Shown piece after piece: positions 54,029-64,000 of a stretch of DNA of 64,000 nt (position 1 is the first letter of the stretch; every line of letters starts with the position of its first letter). The stretch covers positions 71,264-135,263 of the forward strand of contig CM001633.1 in NCBI GenBank assembly GCA_000309945.1, in the 5' to 3' direction. The stretch comes from Leptolyngbyaceae cyanobacterium JSC-12 (GTDB taxonomy: Bacteria > Cyanobacteriota > Cyanobacteriia > Leptolyngbyales > Leptolyngbyaceae). A program made the translations under genes and the position numbers. The notes under the pieces were generated by a model, which saw only the letters and a program-made list of their open reading frames with translations, ran no database searches and had not been told where the DNA came from.

Positions 54029-54555
54029 CTCTATGGGTCAATTCCCCGCTGCTCTGCAGCGTAAAATGCAGGGATGAGCGAGTACATCCACAAAAGTCAT
54101 AACGTTACGGTTTTGCTATACCACCTTGTGTTTCCAGCAAAGTATCGGCGGGCTGTGTTTGATGAACAGGTCGATGAAGTTTTGCGAGAAGTTTGCCTGG
54201 AGATTGAGAAACGCTACGAGATTAAATTTATAGAAATCGGTGTAGACAAAGACCATGTGCACTTTTTAGTCCAATCGGTGCCGACATACAGCGTGACCAA
54301 ATTGGTCAAAATGATCAAGAGTTTGACCGCAAGGGAAGTGTTTCGGCGTTGTCCTCAGGTGAAGCAAAAGCTATGGGGTGGAGAGTTTTGGAGTGATGGC
54401 TATTTTGCAAGTACAGTTGGGAAACACGGGGATGAAGGGATGATTGCGAACTACGTCAAAAATCAGGGTAACGAATATCTCAAGCTACACCGAGATGAGC
54501 AGCTTACTCTTTTTTGATTCTGATACCCCGTCTGCTTGCAGCGGGGTAGTTCATT
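54029..54555 (+). mobile_element. IS200/IS605-type element, copy 2 (tnpA only)
   Basis: This is a 527-bp copy that appears identical to 43111-43637, again directly after TTTAAT and in the same orientation as the interrupted gene. The same terminal hairpins are present. Sequence identity points to very recent movement. Confidence 0.92.
54074..54517 (+). CDS. tnpA: IS200/IS605 transposase TnpA, copy 2
   Basis: This is a 147-residue protein identical to that of copy 1 (HVH motif, catalytic Tyr in ANYVKNQG). Its ATG overlaps the stop of the extended kinase frame, which ends in the same tail as in copy 1 (ISMGQFPAALQRKMQG). Confidence 0.93.
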   Translation: MSEYIHKSHNVTVLLYHLVFPAKYRRAVFDEQVDEVLREVCLEIEKRYEIKFIEIGVDKDHVHFLVQSVPTYSVTKLVKMIKSLTAREVFRRCPQVKQKLWGGEFWSDGYFASTVGKHGDEGMIANYVKNQGNEYLKLHRDEQLTLF

Positions 54556-57500
54556 TACTCAATTGCTTGCCGAATCTGATGAAAAGCTGGCTCAATGGCG
54601 TACTCAAATCTTGAGTGCTCTGGAGGAAAATGGTCAAATTTTAATCGACCTGGTTCCGGATCTGGAGCAAATAATTGGTAAACAGCCAATCGCACCAGAG
54701 CTATCAGGAAGCGCAACACAAAATCGGTTTAACAATTTACTTAAGAAATTTATTGAGGTTTTTACTACAGCAGATCATCCACTAGTACTTTTTCTGGATG
54801 ATTTACAGTGGGCTGATTCAGCCTCACTACAGCTTGTGAAGCTACTAATGAATGATCACAGCTATTTATTGCTTATAGGAGCCTATCGTGATAGCGAAGT
54901 ATCCCCCACACACCCCTTTAGTCTGACAATTGATGACCTAAAAAAAACTAACAAAATAATTCACACTACTACTCTTGCTCCTCTAGTATTTGAACATATC
55001 AATAACTTAGTAGCTGATGCCCTACATTGCTCTAGTGAACTGGCAAAACCACTCAGCGAACTCATTTATCGTAAGACTAAGGGAAATCCATTTTTCACTA
55101 GACAATTCCTTAAAGCACTTTACGAAGGTGGACAGATTAGAGCCGATCGCACTCAGCGCTGTTGGGTCTGTGACATTAGCCAAATCAATCAACTTTCACT
55201 TACCGAGGATGTTGTAGAGTTTATGGCACTGCAATTGCAGAAGCTACCATCTACAACCCAGGCAGCACTTCAACTTGCTGCTTGCATTGGTAGTCAATTT
55301 GACTTAGCAACATTAGCAATCGTCCTAGAACAATCACCGACAGATGCAGCCACAGCATTGTGGACAGCTTTGCAAGAAGGACTGATTGTTCCTGCGAATC
55401 AAGTCTACAAATTTTTTCAGCCAGAAGACACCAGTCAGGCTATTTTGCCGCAAACAGCAGCCCCAGCCTACCGGTTTCTGCACGATCGCATTCAGCAAGC
55501 CGCCTACTCCTTAATTCCCGAAACTCATCGTGCTACTATTCACTACCGCATTGGTCGGCTTCTGCTCAGCCACCTTTCGGACACCACCCAGCAAGAACGA
55601 ATTTTTGAGATTGTCGGACATTTGAATCCTGGTACAGATCTGGTAGCACACCCAACAGAACGTCTTGAATTAGCTCAATTGAACCTGCTGGCAGCACGAA
55701 AAGCCATGAGTTCGATCGCCTACACCGCTGCCCTATCCTATCTAAACGAAGGCATTGCCTTGTTACCCGAGAATGCCTGGAAAGACTACTATTCCCTTAC
55801 TCTGGAACTACATCACAACCGCCTAGAAGCTGCTTACCTGTGCACCCAGTTTGACTACCTGGAAGAGTGGTGTGAAGAGGTTATGCGAGAAGCAACGTCA
55901 GTACTCGATCGCGTCAAAGCCTATGAAATTTTGGTGCAAGTGAGAGTCGCACAGGATCGGCAGCTCGAAGCTATTCAACTTGGATTAGAAGCACTTTCCC
56001 ATCTCAATGTGCCTCTACTATCAGTTGACCTGAATGACCCAGCCAGCCTGGAACAATTACCGCGCTTAGAAACATTTCCAGTTGTTTCTGACATGCTTAA
56101 TCCAGCCTACTGTGCTGCTTTGCGCATTCTAGTCACCATTACACCACCCGTTCACCATGTCAAACCTGAACTGTATCCTACTGTAGCCTTAACGATGTTG
56201 CACTTATGCATGGAGCATGGTCACACTACAGAATCAGCTTTTGTGTATGGGTGCTACAGTGTCTTGGTTTGGGCTATTCTCAGTGACTTTGAAGTTGCTT
56301 ATCAAGCCTGTCAAATTGCACTCCAACTTCTAGAGCATTATCCCTCTAAGGAAATAGGCTGCAAAGTCTATATGATTTTTGGTGTATTTATTGCTGCTTG
56401 TAAAGAACCTGGCACGGCCTCATTACAGGCACTACGGCAATCTATCCAGATTGGGCAAGATGTAGGAGATTCAGAACATGTTAGCTATTCTATGATGGCA
56501 GAAGCCTCATTTCTGCCACTCTTAGAAGAACATTTAGACTCAGTATTTGAGAAGCAAACGCAGTATCTTAGTTTCCTCAAAAATGTACAACAAAGACACG
56601 CACTAGACTATCTAAAAATCTGGCACAGCTTGGTTGGTCGCCTAACCATGATAACCACACCAGATACTGATTTATTTATCGACGAGCTAGATTCTGTGGA
56701 TTTATTTACACACCTGAGCCATAATCATAACCATCAATCTTTATTCACATTGCATCTGGCTAAGACTATTTGGTTTTATCTAATGGAGCAATATGATTCG
56801 GCAGTAGCTCAGGCATCTGAGGCAGGCAAGTATGTAAATAGTGCCTTTGGATTTTTGATTGTAGTGGCACAGAATTTCTACCTGTCACTGGCGTTGCTAG
56901 GGCAGGATTTGACAGATTCTGAACTAAACCAGGCAGAGATCTTGTCAATAGTTGAGCAGAATCAACAGCGTATGCGCTACTGGGCAAGTTGTGCTCCTTA
57001 CAACTTCCAGCACAAGTACGATCTGGTTGAAGCAGAAAGATATCGGGTAGCTGGGCAAATAGCACAGGCGATCGATCTGTACGATCGCGCCATTGCTGGG
57101 GCTAGAAAAAATGGTTACCTGCAGGAAGAAGCCCTAGCCAATGAACTGGCTGCCAAATTCTATCTCAACTGGGGTAAAGAGAAAATTGCTCAAGACTATC
57201 TGACCAGAGCCTATTACGGCTATATTCACTGGGGCGCAAAGGCCAAAGCTCAAAGCTTGGAGCAGCGTTATGTGATACTGCTAGCACCCATTTTTCAACA
57301 TCAACAGACAGCAATATCTGCCACCGACACTGTATTTGCGCAGCAATCACCACTCGCACTTCAAACAACGAGTACTTCATCTTCAAGTAGTACAAGTATT
57401 TCAACAACACTGGATATTTCAACCGTGTTGAAAGCCTCGCAAACCCTCTCCAGTGAAATTCAATTTGACAAGTTGTTGTCCACTTTGTTGCATACAGTAT

Positions 57501-59372
57501 TGGAAAATGCTGGAGCTAGCAAAGGAGTGCTTCTGCTACCCCGTGACCAAGGCTGGTTTGTGGAAGCAGTGGCCAGTCTGAACCAAGCAGCCCAAGTGCA
57601 GCCTGTGGCATTGTGTGACAGTTTGGAAATTCCTCATGCTTTGGTTAACACAGTGAGACGTAGTTTACAGCCTGCTGTCATTGTTGATGCAACGATTCAC
57701 CCAACGCTGGCGATCAATCCCTATGTGGTGCAGCATCAGCCCAAAAGCATGCTGTGCACCCCAATCCTGCATCAGGGTAAGTTGATTGCCATTTTGTATT
57801 TAGAAAACAAGATTGCGGCTGGGGCGTTTACCCACGATCGCGTGGAACTGTTGAATATTCTCTGCGCTCAGGCTGCCATTTCTCTGGAAAATGCCAGACT
57901 CTACTCCACCATGCAGGCCAACCAGCGCCAACTGGCGAATCTGATGGGCAACTTACCAGGGATGGTTTACTCACGCGCAAACGATGCTGGTTGGACGATG
58001 AAATTTGTGAGTGAAGGGTGCTTTGACCTGACAGGGTATACACCAGAGGAGATGGTTGGCGATCAGACAATTTCCTATGCAGCTATCATCCATCCTGATG
58101 ATGCAGAGGTAGTCGATGTAGCTGTGCAGGCAGCACTGGCACAACATTCCTCATTTCAGATTGTCTATCGCATCACCACAAAATCTGGCCAAGAGAAATG
58201 GGTCTGGGAGCAGGGTTGTGGAGTGTTTGAACCAGATGGCAAGTTGGTAGGTTTAGAAGGGTTGATTTTAGATATTACTGATCGCAAAGCGGCCGAATCA
58301 AGGGTTATAGAAAAATCACAAGAGTTGGCTCAAGCGTTACACGACCTGCAAAGTGCTCAACTGCAAATGGTGCAAAGTGAGAAAATGGCTTCATTAGGAA
58401 ACCTAGTGGCTGGTGTGGCGCACGAAATTAATAATCCGATCGGCTTCCTTAATGGCAGTATTACCAACGCCAAAGACTACGTGCAAGATTTCCTGGAGCA
58501 TTTGGCACTTTACCAGCAACACTACCCCAATGCAGCAGCAGCAATTCAAGACCATGCAGAGGAAATAGACCTAGAGTTTCTTAGCGAAGATTTGCCTAAA
58601 CTTTTGGATTCTATGCAGAGTGCTAGCGATCGCATCAAAAGCATTAGCACCAGTTTGCGGATCTTCTCCCGTGCTGATAGGGAACATAAAGTCAGCGCCA
58701 ATTTGCATGAAGGTCTCGATAGCACTCTACTAATTTTGAAGTATCGGCTCAAAGCAAACGAGCATCGTCCAACTATTGAAGTAATTAAAGACTATGGCGA
58801 TCTGCCTTTAATAGACTGTTTCCCTGGGCAGCTTAACCAGGTATTTATGAATATTTTGGCAAATGCGATTGATATGTTTGACGAGATGGCTCAAGCTCAG
58901 TCTTTTGATGAACTCGAAGCCCATCCACAACAAATTACGATTCGTACAACGACCCATGCAAACCAGGTCGAGATTCAGATCTGCGACAATGGTAAAGGCA
59001 TGACAGAAGCGGTGAAGGCGAAGATTTTTGACTATTTGTTTACCACGAAAGGAGTGGGAAAAGGAACAGGACTAGGGTTGGCGATCGCCCGTCAAATTGT
59101 CGTAGAAAAACATGGCGGCAGTTTGGACGTTCAGTCAGAGTTAGGACGAGGAACTAAGTTCTACATTCGATTGCCAATCGTAAGTTGAGCAGCCAATTTC
59201 GCATATAAAGGATTGCAGCTAGAGCACCGTAGCGACGGAGTCCAACAAATCCTTGCAATAACGGGATAAAGAGAGTTGGAGAGGATGTTAAAGTTACTCG
59301 CCGCTGAACTCCATCGATCCACACGTTTGGAGCATTACCTTCAATTGAGATTAAAAAATAAAACTTTGAGAA

Positions 59373-61292
59373 TTATTTGAGTGGTTTTTGAGTCAGGTAA
59401 AAGTTAAATCGCTCTCGTAATTGATCAGACGTAAGATTTTGAGTCCAATACTCTGTAATTGCATGACCAAATGCCCAAGCATTACGATCAGGAGAGTCTG
59501 GATTCTCCAGTAACACTGGCCAGAGTGCCAATAAGTCAAAATTACGGCGATCGCGTTCTCCTTCATTCAAAAGATTGAACAGGTCATACGCCATTTGCAG
59601 TTTGCCAATCACCACCGGAGCTTGCTCCACGGGAATTTTTTCTGCCAGGAGATAAGCCAGTGTAGGGCTACCAGTTGTCAACGTAGAAAGAAACGTCAGC
59701 ACCGGACTCTTGAGAAAAGTCGCTAGCCCCTGAGCTGTCGCCATCAAAAACGTGTAGTGGTCAATCATCTTAGCAGCGGCAACAGTACGGGCTTGCAGAT
59801 TGCTCAAAAAACGGGCAAGTCGAAGTTGTTTAACCGGGTTGATAGACTCAACCAGACTGAGCGATAACTCTTCCACATTCCAACCTGCCCGTCCAACTTT
59901 GGCATCTGCTGTGACAATCGGTAAAACAAACTCACACCACTCATCCAACAACTGTGCCCGGTACTGGGTCGCTTCCCGAATTGCGGTTTCTTTGGGGCGA
60001 TCGCCCCATTCCCAATCATAAGGAGGTGCCCACTCTCGAATCGGACGCAATTTATCAACCTGAGTCACAATGGCGATCACAGGCAAATCTGCCACTTTAG
60101 ACTTCACATCTTTGAGAAAATCCACATCCATTTGCAGGGCTGGATCCAATGCAGGCGTCACCAGCAGCAACAGATCTGCCCGTGTTGCTCGCTCTAATAC
60201 TCGTTCCCGCAATTCTGCTCGATCTACCTGTTCATAACCAGGGGTATCCCACAGCGTTAATGTGTCTCCGCTCTCTGCTCGCCAGTGGTAATCCCGAATC
60301 GCATCCGTACTGGGCAAGACATCTACCTCTGCTTGCTCAGCCACAAATAATGTATTGATCAAACTACTTTTACCTGCACCAGTCCGCCCCACTAATAGAA
60401 TAGTGACTGGTTTCTGTTCGATTGTTTCTGGTGGTTCTGCTTTGACTAAAATTTCTTGCAGGGTTTGAGTTTGGACTTCGGGCAAGGCTGGCGTTGCAGC
60501 AGTCTCTTGAATCAGCAGTTGCCCACCATACAGCGCGATCGCCTGCCGACTCAAATTTCTCAACGCTGCTTCCTTCAACGACAGGCTAAAGTTAATCAGC
60601 AATTGTTGATTTGCCTGATCGCTATATTTCTGTGTTGCCTGTCGTGCTGCTGCCGCTGCCGGATTCAGCAACCACTGCGCCCAATTCCACACCCGCCAAA
60701 CCTTGCGAGCAGAAGGTTCCAACTTTTGATACACCTCATATGCCTGCACCGCTTGCCCCACGGTTACTTGATTCAGCACTGGAGACAACTTATTCATCCA
60801 CTGATCCAGGTCATCTACAGTGCCACGAATGAGTGAATAGGCTTGCGGTACGTAGATATTTAGCAATGGACGTTGCACTTCGGGATAATAAGCATGGGCA
60901 GTATCCACGACCAGTTGTTGGCAACGATTCCAAAAAATGCCCCAATTTTCCCAAACTGGAGGATCATTCCTAGCTAAGTCTAAAGCTTGTTGGAGGGCGG
61001 CTTCCGCTCGTTGAGTTGGTGTGTTTCCAGAGGATGGCTGAGCCGTAACTGCATTCGCCTCCAACTCTTCAGTCACCTCAGCGATCGCCACTTCTACCTG
61101 TTGCAAGACTGGACGAGTCCACTTCACCAGCAAAAACCGCCAGCCCACGAACACCAGAGTGAACACTGCCCAGATCCAGCTTAAGCCCCAGGCATGAATT
61201 TGAGATCCGGCTGCAATCAGTAAAAAAGCAGCAATCGCTCCAACCGGCAGTACCAATACAACCCATTGCCACAACTTCAAACGTACCATCAA
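59373..61292 (-). CDS. Membrane-associated GTPase (Era/YeeP-like G domain)
   Basis: This is a 639-residue protein. Two N-terminal membrane helices (about 9-27 and 34-52) and a long helical region come first. The G domain from about residue 293 has G1 LLVGRTGAGKSSLIN, G3 LWDTPGYE and G4 VTQVDKL. An additional C-terminal helical part contains hydrophobic segments (LTFLSTLTTGSPTLAYLLAE). It resembles cyanobacterial GTP-binding proteins of DUF697-type layout. Role unknown, possibly membrane remodelling or ribosome-linked. It is a single gene. Confidence 0.78.
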   Translation of the reverse strand: MMVRLKLWQWVVLVLPVGAIAAFLLIAAGSQIHAWGLSWIWAVFTLVFVGWRFLLVKWTRPVLQQVEVAIAEVTEELEANAVTAQPSSGNTPTQRAEAALQQALDLARNDPPVWENWGIFWNRCQQLVVDTAHAYYPEVQRPLLNIYVPQAYSLIRGTVDDLDQWMNKLSPVLNQVTVGQAVQAYEVYQKLEPSARKVWRVWNWAQWLLNPAAAAARQATQKYSDQANQQLLINFSLSLKEAALRNLSRQAIALYGGQLLIQETAATPALPEVQTQTLQEILVKAEPPETIEQKPVTILLVGRTGAGKSSLINTLFVAEQAEVDVLPSTDAIRDYHWRAESGDTLTLWDTPGYEQVDRAELRERVLERATRADLLLLVTPALDPALQMDVDFLKDVKSKVADLPVIAIVTQVDKLRPIREWAPPYDWEWGDRPKETAIREATQYRAQLLDEWCEFVLPIVTADAKVGRAGWNVEELSLSLVESINPVKQLRLARFLSNLQARTVAAAKMIDHYTFLMATAQGLATFLKSPVLTFLSTLTTGSPTLAYLLAEKIPVEQAPVVIGKLQMAYDLFNLLNEGERDRRNFDLLALWPVLLENPDSPDRNAWAFGHAITEYWTQNLTSDQLRERFNFYLTQKPLK

Positions 61293-61363
61293 TCCATGCC
61301 CGACACTCCTTTTCTAGTCTAGGCAGGATTTTTTTTGCGTGAGGGAGAAGAAAACCAACTCTC

Positions 61364-61519
61364 TTACTTCTGATTTACCAAACTCTTATGTAGCAGGGGT
61401 TGTGAATGAGTCAATGGCGTTAGATTCAGGGGGAAATAGCCAGAAATAATTGAAAGGGCGAGGGTAATTGCGATCGCGTTAATCACAATGGCAGATTTGG
61501 TAGAAACGGAGTCTGACAT
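61364..61519 (-). CDS. Small single-helix membrane protein (51 aa)
   Basis: ATG at 61519 to TAA at 61364-61366 gives a 51-residue protein starting MSDSVSTKSA, with one membrane helix (about 11-30, AIVINAIAITLALSIISGYF) and a polar tail. A HIP1 site lies inside. No strong ribosome site is seen. Codon use looks normal for the region. It lies between two membrane-protein genes on the same strand. The rest of 61293-61629 contains only a T8 run at 61319-61326. Confidence 0.45.
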   Translation of the reverse strand: MSDSVSTKSAIVINAIAITLALSIISGYFPLNLTPLTHSQPLLHKSLVNQK

Positions 61520-61629
61520 GGCAATACGATTTCAGGAAGCGAGCGACTCTACTAGTGTCAGCTTTCTACTCTTGCTCTGAGGTGATTTTCTGAATTCTTT
61601 TCTGTGATTGTAGTCACAGGCTGTTTCAT

Positions 61630-62136
61630 TTAATAATCGCTGTAGCCCTGAATCGTTTCAGGATTAAATCGCCGCAAGATACCTGACGCTTTCAAATTTT
61701 GAACCTCATTTCCCTCAACAATAATTAAATATTTACCAGCATCCAGACGATTGCGGTAAGGCAAGGCATCGCCACTACCACTAATTAGCCCAACGCCACC
61801 CCCTACAAAAAAGCTACCCATTGCACCAGAGGCAGCACCCAATAAGCCTCCAATTAAATGATTGCCAATCTCCCCTGCCCAGGGAAAAGTGTTTAGATTC
61901 GTAATCAGGCTGAAGGTAAATCCGGCTGCAAAACCAAAGGGAATTAACCAAAAAGACATAAATTTTGCCAACCGTCCCGCTTGTTGATTAGGATCAATTA
62001 AGCCAAACTCATCTGCCGACTTATACCCCCTCCCCAGAATCGAAACCTGATTCATCGGCAAACCTTCCTTCTCAAGTTCAGAGTAAGCGGCTTCTGCCTG
62101 GATGCGATCACTCAAAACAGCAATAACATAACTCAT
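61630..62136 (-). CDS. Glycine-zipper-type membrane protein of unknown function
   Basis: Start M at 62136 (MSYVIAVLSDRIQAEAAYSEL) is preferred over 62154 because the family begins with this ferredoxin-like strand and helix. The ~168-residue protein has two Gly/Ala-rich hydrophobic segments (about 68-90; GGLLGAASGAMGSFFVGGGVGLISG). It resembles cyanobacterial stress-related membrane proteins with an N-terminal ACT-like stretch. No firm function. Confidence 0.65.
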   Translation of the reverse strand: MSYVIAVLSDRIQAEAAYSELEKEGLPMNQVSILGRGYKSADEFGLIDPNQQAGRLAKFMSFWLIPFGFAAGFTFSLITNLNTFPWAGEIGNHLIGGLLGAASGAMGSFFVGGGVGLISGSGDALPYRNRLDAGKYLIIVEGNEVQNLKASGILRRFNPETIQGYSDY

Positions 62137-62195
62137 AGGGTTAAAGGCTCTCATGAAAACAAAGAGCTTAGTATCATCATTTACATATTATGGTT

Positions 62196-63632
62196 CTATT
62201 TTGCTTTTGGTTGCTGCACAAAAGTAGAACGAGCAGCAAGGCAGTCTCCCATTAAACCAGTTTCATCCACCTCGCGTTCCAGGCGTTGCCAGATGCTCTT
62301 GCGATCGCCAAATTCAGTATAAACGTCATTCATACGCAGCTTTTCGCGAGTCGCGTCAATGTAAAACCCATCCTGGCGGGGTGAAATGCTGCTAACGATC
62401 ACTTGTGGTCGCGCCGATGGGCTACTTGCCCCATTAACTAACTTGATACATAAACGACTCCCCCGCTTGCCAATTTCACGCCGAGAGGCACTAAACTGCG
62501 GGTCTTCCGTGTAATACACACCTGGTTTCGGCACTCGCAAAATTGGGTCATTAGTGAAATTCAGGTCATTGGATTCAGGCGAGTTAGGCAGATTTGCCGC
62601 ACCGGCATCGCGGATTCTCTGAGGGTTAGATTTCACTGCTTTTTTCGCTGTTGATCGTTGGGTGGGTGTTGCAGCGTTGGGTAGATTGAGGGGAGTTAAA
62701 CGTTGGGTTTCCTGAAATGCTCCATAGCCCATCACTCCCAACAAAATACTTGCCACGCCTGCTCCCACTGCGACTTTCCAAAAAGGGGAATGGGCAGTTT
62801 CCGGCGATAAGATAACGGAACCCATGTTCGCTGCACTCATGCGTTGCCGCGAGATCAGTTGTTCAAAAATGTTGCCCTGCTTAACTGCAACTCGTGGAAT
62901 AGCAATCAATTCTGGAGTCAAAGCTGGGTTAATCCGTAGACGCGGCATTTGAATAGGTTGCCCGTGCTGCAAATTGAGCTTAGGCAAGCGATCGCGCACA
63001 TACAGAAACCAATGTTCCAGATTAGCATTCTTGTAACGGCTCAGTGCTTGCAACCCTTCCAACAAGGCACTTGTAAAGGAACCCTGCTGTAGGACTGGAA
63101 TAGCCTGAGACAGTTGATTGTAATCAGAAGCAAATAGAGTAGTGACTCCTTCTGGATCGGTACCAAAGCCTTGCCCGAATTTTTGAGTATCGGTGCGACA
63201 TGCATCAATCAGTAAAATAATCTTGCTTGTACCACAGCGCTGCAGGCATTCTACTAAATCATCAAGTGCGATCGCACTGTGTTCAGGATTCTCTGGATCC
63301 GCATCACTGGGCATTAAATAATCACGATTAGCATAGTGCAAGCCATGCCCACTAAAAAAGAACCAGAGTGTATCCTCCGGGGTAAGGAATGGACTGGCAA
63401 ACCGGACTTGCAAAAACTGCTTCAAATTCGAAAAGGTTGGTTGAGTGAGAATTGTAATGCCCTCGCTCAACGTCAGATTTGGAGCATCATCCGAAAAGTA
63501 ATAAACTTGCTTGACAGTTAATGCTTCTGAAAGAGCGTCACGCACCACTGCGGCATCTTGTTTTGCATACGGCAATGACTTCATCTGAAGATATTGATTA
63601 ATCCCAACTGCGATCGCCCAATGGTTTGCCAT
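62196..63632 (-). CDS. Caspase-family (peptidase C14) protein
   Basis: The start is M at 63632 (MANHWAIAVGINQY) or 63638; longer starts add an unrelated leader. A caspase p20-like domain spans about 1-230 with catalytic His in FFFSGHGLHY and Cys in LLIDACRTD. A membrane helix (about 310-330, AVGAGVASILLGVMGYG) and a Ser/Pro/Asn-rich periplasmic tail follow. The dyad is complete, so this should be an active orthocaspase. Its role in cyanobacteria is unsettled (stress or cell death). Confidence 0.87.
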   Translation of the reverse strand: MANHWAIAVGINQYLQMKSLPYAKQDAAVVRDALSEALTVKQVYYFSDDAPNLTLSEGITILTQPTFSNLKQFLQVRFASPFLTPEDTLWFFFSGHGLHYANRDYLMPSDADPENPEHSAIALDDLVECLQRCGTSKIILLIDACRTDTQKFGQGFGTDPEGVTTLFASDYNQLSQAIPVLQQGSFTSALLEGLQALSRYKNANLEHWFLYVRDRLPKLNLQHGQPIQMPRLRINPALTPELIAIPRVAVKQGNIFEQLISRQRMSAANMGSVILSPETAHSPFWKVAVGAGVASILLGVMGYGAFQETQRLTPLNLPNAATPTQRSTAKKAVKSNPQRIRDAGAANLPNSPESNDLNFTNDPILRVPKPGVYYTEDPQFSASRREIGKRGSRLCIKLVNGASSPSARPQVIVSSISPRQDGFYIDATREKLRMNDVYTEFGDRKSIWQRLEREVDETGLMGDCLAARSTFVQQPKAK

Positions 63633-63780
63633 TATCATTAACCTAACGTCTACTGAACATCGACAAGTCGAATATTTCTTGAACACAGATTAACTAACCT
63701 ATCTCAATAATCCAGCTCGCGGTGTATTATCCGGACGGTACTCTGCAATTTGAAGCAGGCTTAAAGAATCAATTAAATAC

Positions 63781-63805
63781 AAAAAAAGCTCTCAAGAATG
63801 AGAGC
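63781..63805 (-). terminator. Intrinsic terminator reading the minus strand
   Basis: GCTCTCA (63788-63794) pairs with TGAGAGC (63799-63805) around a 4-base loop, with seven A on the left (63781-63787). Read on the minus strand this is a textbook hairpin plus T7. It points at transcription coming from the right, where no minus-strand gene is visible in the window. It may block antisense read-through into the caspase gene. Confidence 0.6.
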
Positions 63806-63839
63806 AATGAATTTACACTGTTGTTCGGGAGGAATTTCA

Positions 63840-64000
63840 ATGGCAAGACGCTACACTCGACGCGAATTTATCACAGACGCCTCGTTTGCGCTGGGTAGCA
63901 GCCTATTGTTAAAGCTACTGGCACCTGGCGATCGCGCAATCGTCCCCATTACTTTGTCTTCTTCAATGCCAGTAACACATCTACTTCGCCCGTCGAAGCA
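63840..64000 (+). CDS. Tat-exported protein, N-terminal part (continues beyond window)
   Basis: ATG 63840 follows GGGAGGA. The first 53 residues contain a twin-arginine signal (MARRYTRREFITDASFALG, SSLLLKLLA). The sequence leaves the window before any domain can be read. Twin-arginine substrate-binding proteins of ABC transporters in cyanobacteria begin similarly, but this is a guess. Confidence 0.65.
   Translation, partial: MARRYTRREFITDASFALGSSLLLKLLAPGDRAIVPITLSSSMPVTHLLRPSK

Larger units (their letters stand above)
52866..59188 (+). pseudogene. Giant Ser/Thr kinase-ATPase-GAF-PAS-histidine kinase gene split by IS200/IS605 copy 2
   Basis: ATG 52866 (MTSVAAIGRNQVPQLPGYTVVEQV) fits the family start. 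The 5' piece has the protein kinase (IVHKDIKPANIL, DFSIAS, TLDYLAPEQTGRMNR) and the AAA Walker A (GVSGIGKTVVVNE). The 3' piece (54556-59188) has Walker B (LFLDDLQWADS), a long TPR-like helical region, GAF (about 57430-57900), PAS, and a histidine kinase (GVAHEINNPIGFL, GTGLGLAIARQI). Excising the element restores the frame as LRDLITQLLAESDEK, giving about 1930 residues, normal for this cyanobacterial family. As it stands the ATPase domain is cut in two. Confidence 0.9.

Noticed and set aside
1-64000. CRISPR arrays, tRNA, rRNA, tmRNA
   Set aside because: No regular spacer-repeat pattern and no cloverleaf with a T-arm motif was found by eye; a covariance scan would be needed to exclude small RNAs.

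Overview
This window is from a cyanobacterial chromosome, probably a filamentous or otherwise complex-lifestyle species. The evidence is dense HIP1-type GCGATCGC octamers, a phylloquinone methyltransferase (MenG), a tocopherol-pathway MPBQ/MSBQ methyltransferase, a flavodiiron (Flv) protein, a PixGHIJL-like motility/phototaxis locus, and many large multidomain signalling proteins of cyanobacterial type. No tRNA, rRNA or CRISPR array was seen. Both end genes are cut by the window: a PlsC-like acyltransferase on the left and a Tat-signal protein on the right.

1-13 kb is a cobalamin/metal region. A first B12 riboswitch drives what looks like an operon: a metE remnant reduced to 104 codons, an unknown 152-aa protein, two very small ORFs, an MPBQ-type methyltransferase, a DUF1636 metal-binding protein and a CobW GTPase. 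A second B12 riboswitch is followed by a decayed TonB-receptor gene. Behind that lies an intact TonB receptor with its own Fur box, then a 2Fe-2S thioredoxin-fold protein, a substrate-binding lipoprotein, a FecCD permease and an FmdE-like protein. No ABC ATPase is present locally. An Uma2 nuclease gene and a frameshifted Uma2 5' remnant sit in the same region.

14-29 kb is signalling. A membrane class III cyclase is directly followed by an MscS channel carrying a cyclic-nucleotide domain. A minus-strand chemotaxis-like operon follows: PatA-type regulator, CheY, CheW, two MCPs and a hybrid CheA. The first MCP has a GAF domain resembling a cyanobacteriochrome that has lost its canonical chromophore Cys.

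29.8-43 kb is mixed. It holds a Rieske protein, a PepSY-type membrane protein and a c-heme lipoprotein as a small redox cassette, flanked by two diverged copies of a ~72-nt repeat. It continues with PsiE, a non-canonical Flv, FrmA, an IS1 element inside a small ORF, a histidine phosphatase, CsbD, an Mrr-like nuclease fused to a ParA ATPase, and RecJ.

42.5-59 kb is damaged by mobile elements. Two apparently identical 527-bp IS200/IS605-type elements split an alpha/beta hydrolase and a ~1930-aa Ser/Thr kinase-ATPase-histidine kinase gene at the same TTTAAT target. A DDE insertion sequence separates two 5'-truncated histidine kinase genes, and an IS630-type transposase is decayed. Intact DUF445, menG and a 2-TM protein lie between. 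The right end, 59-64 kb, carries a membrane GTPase, small membrane proteins and a caspase-family protease.
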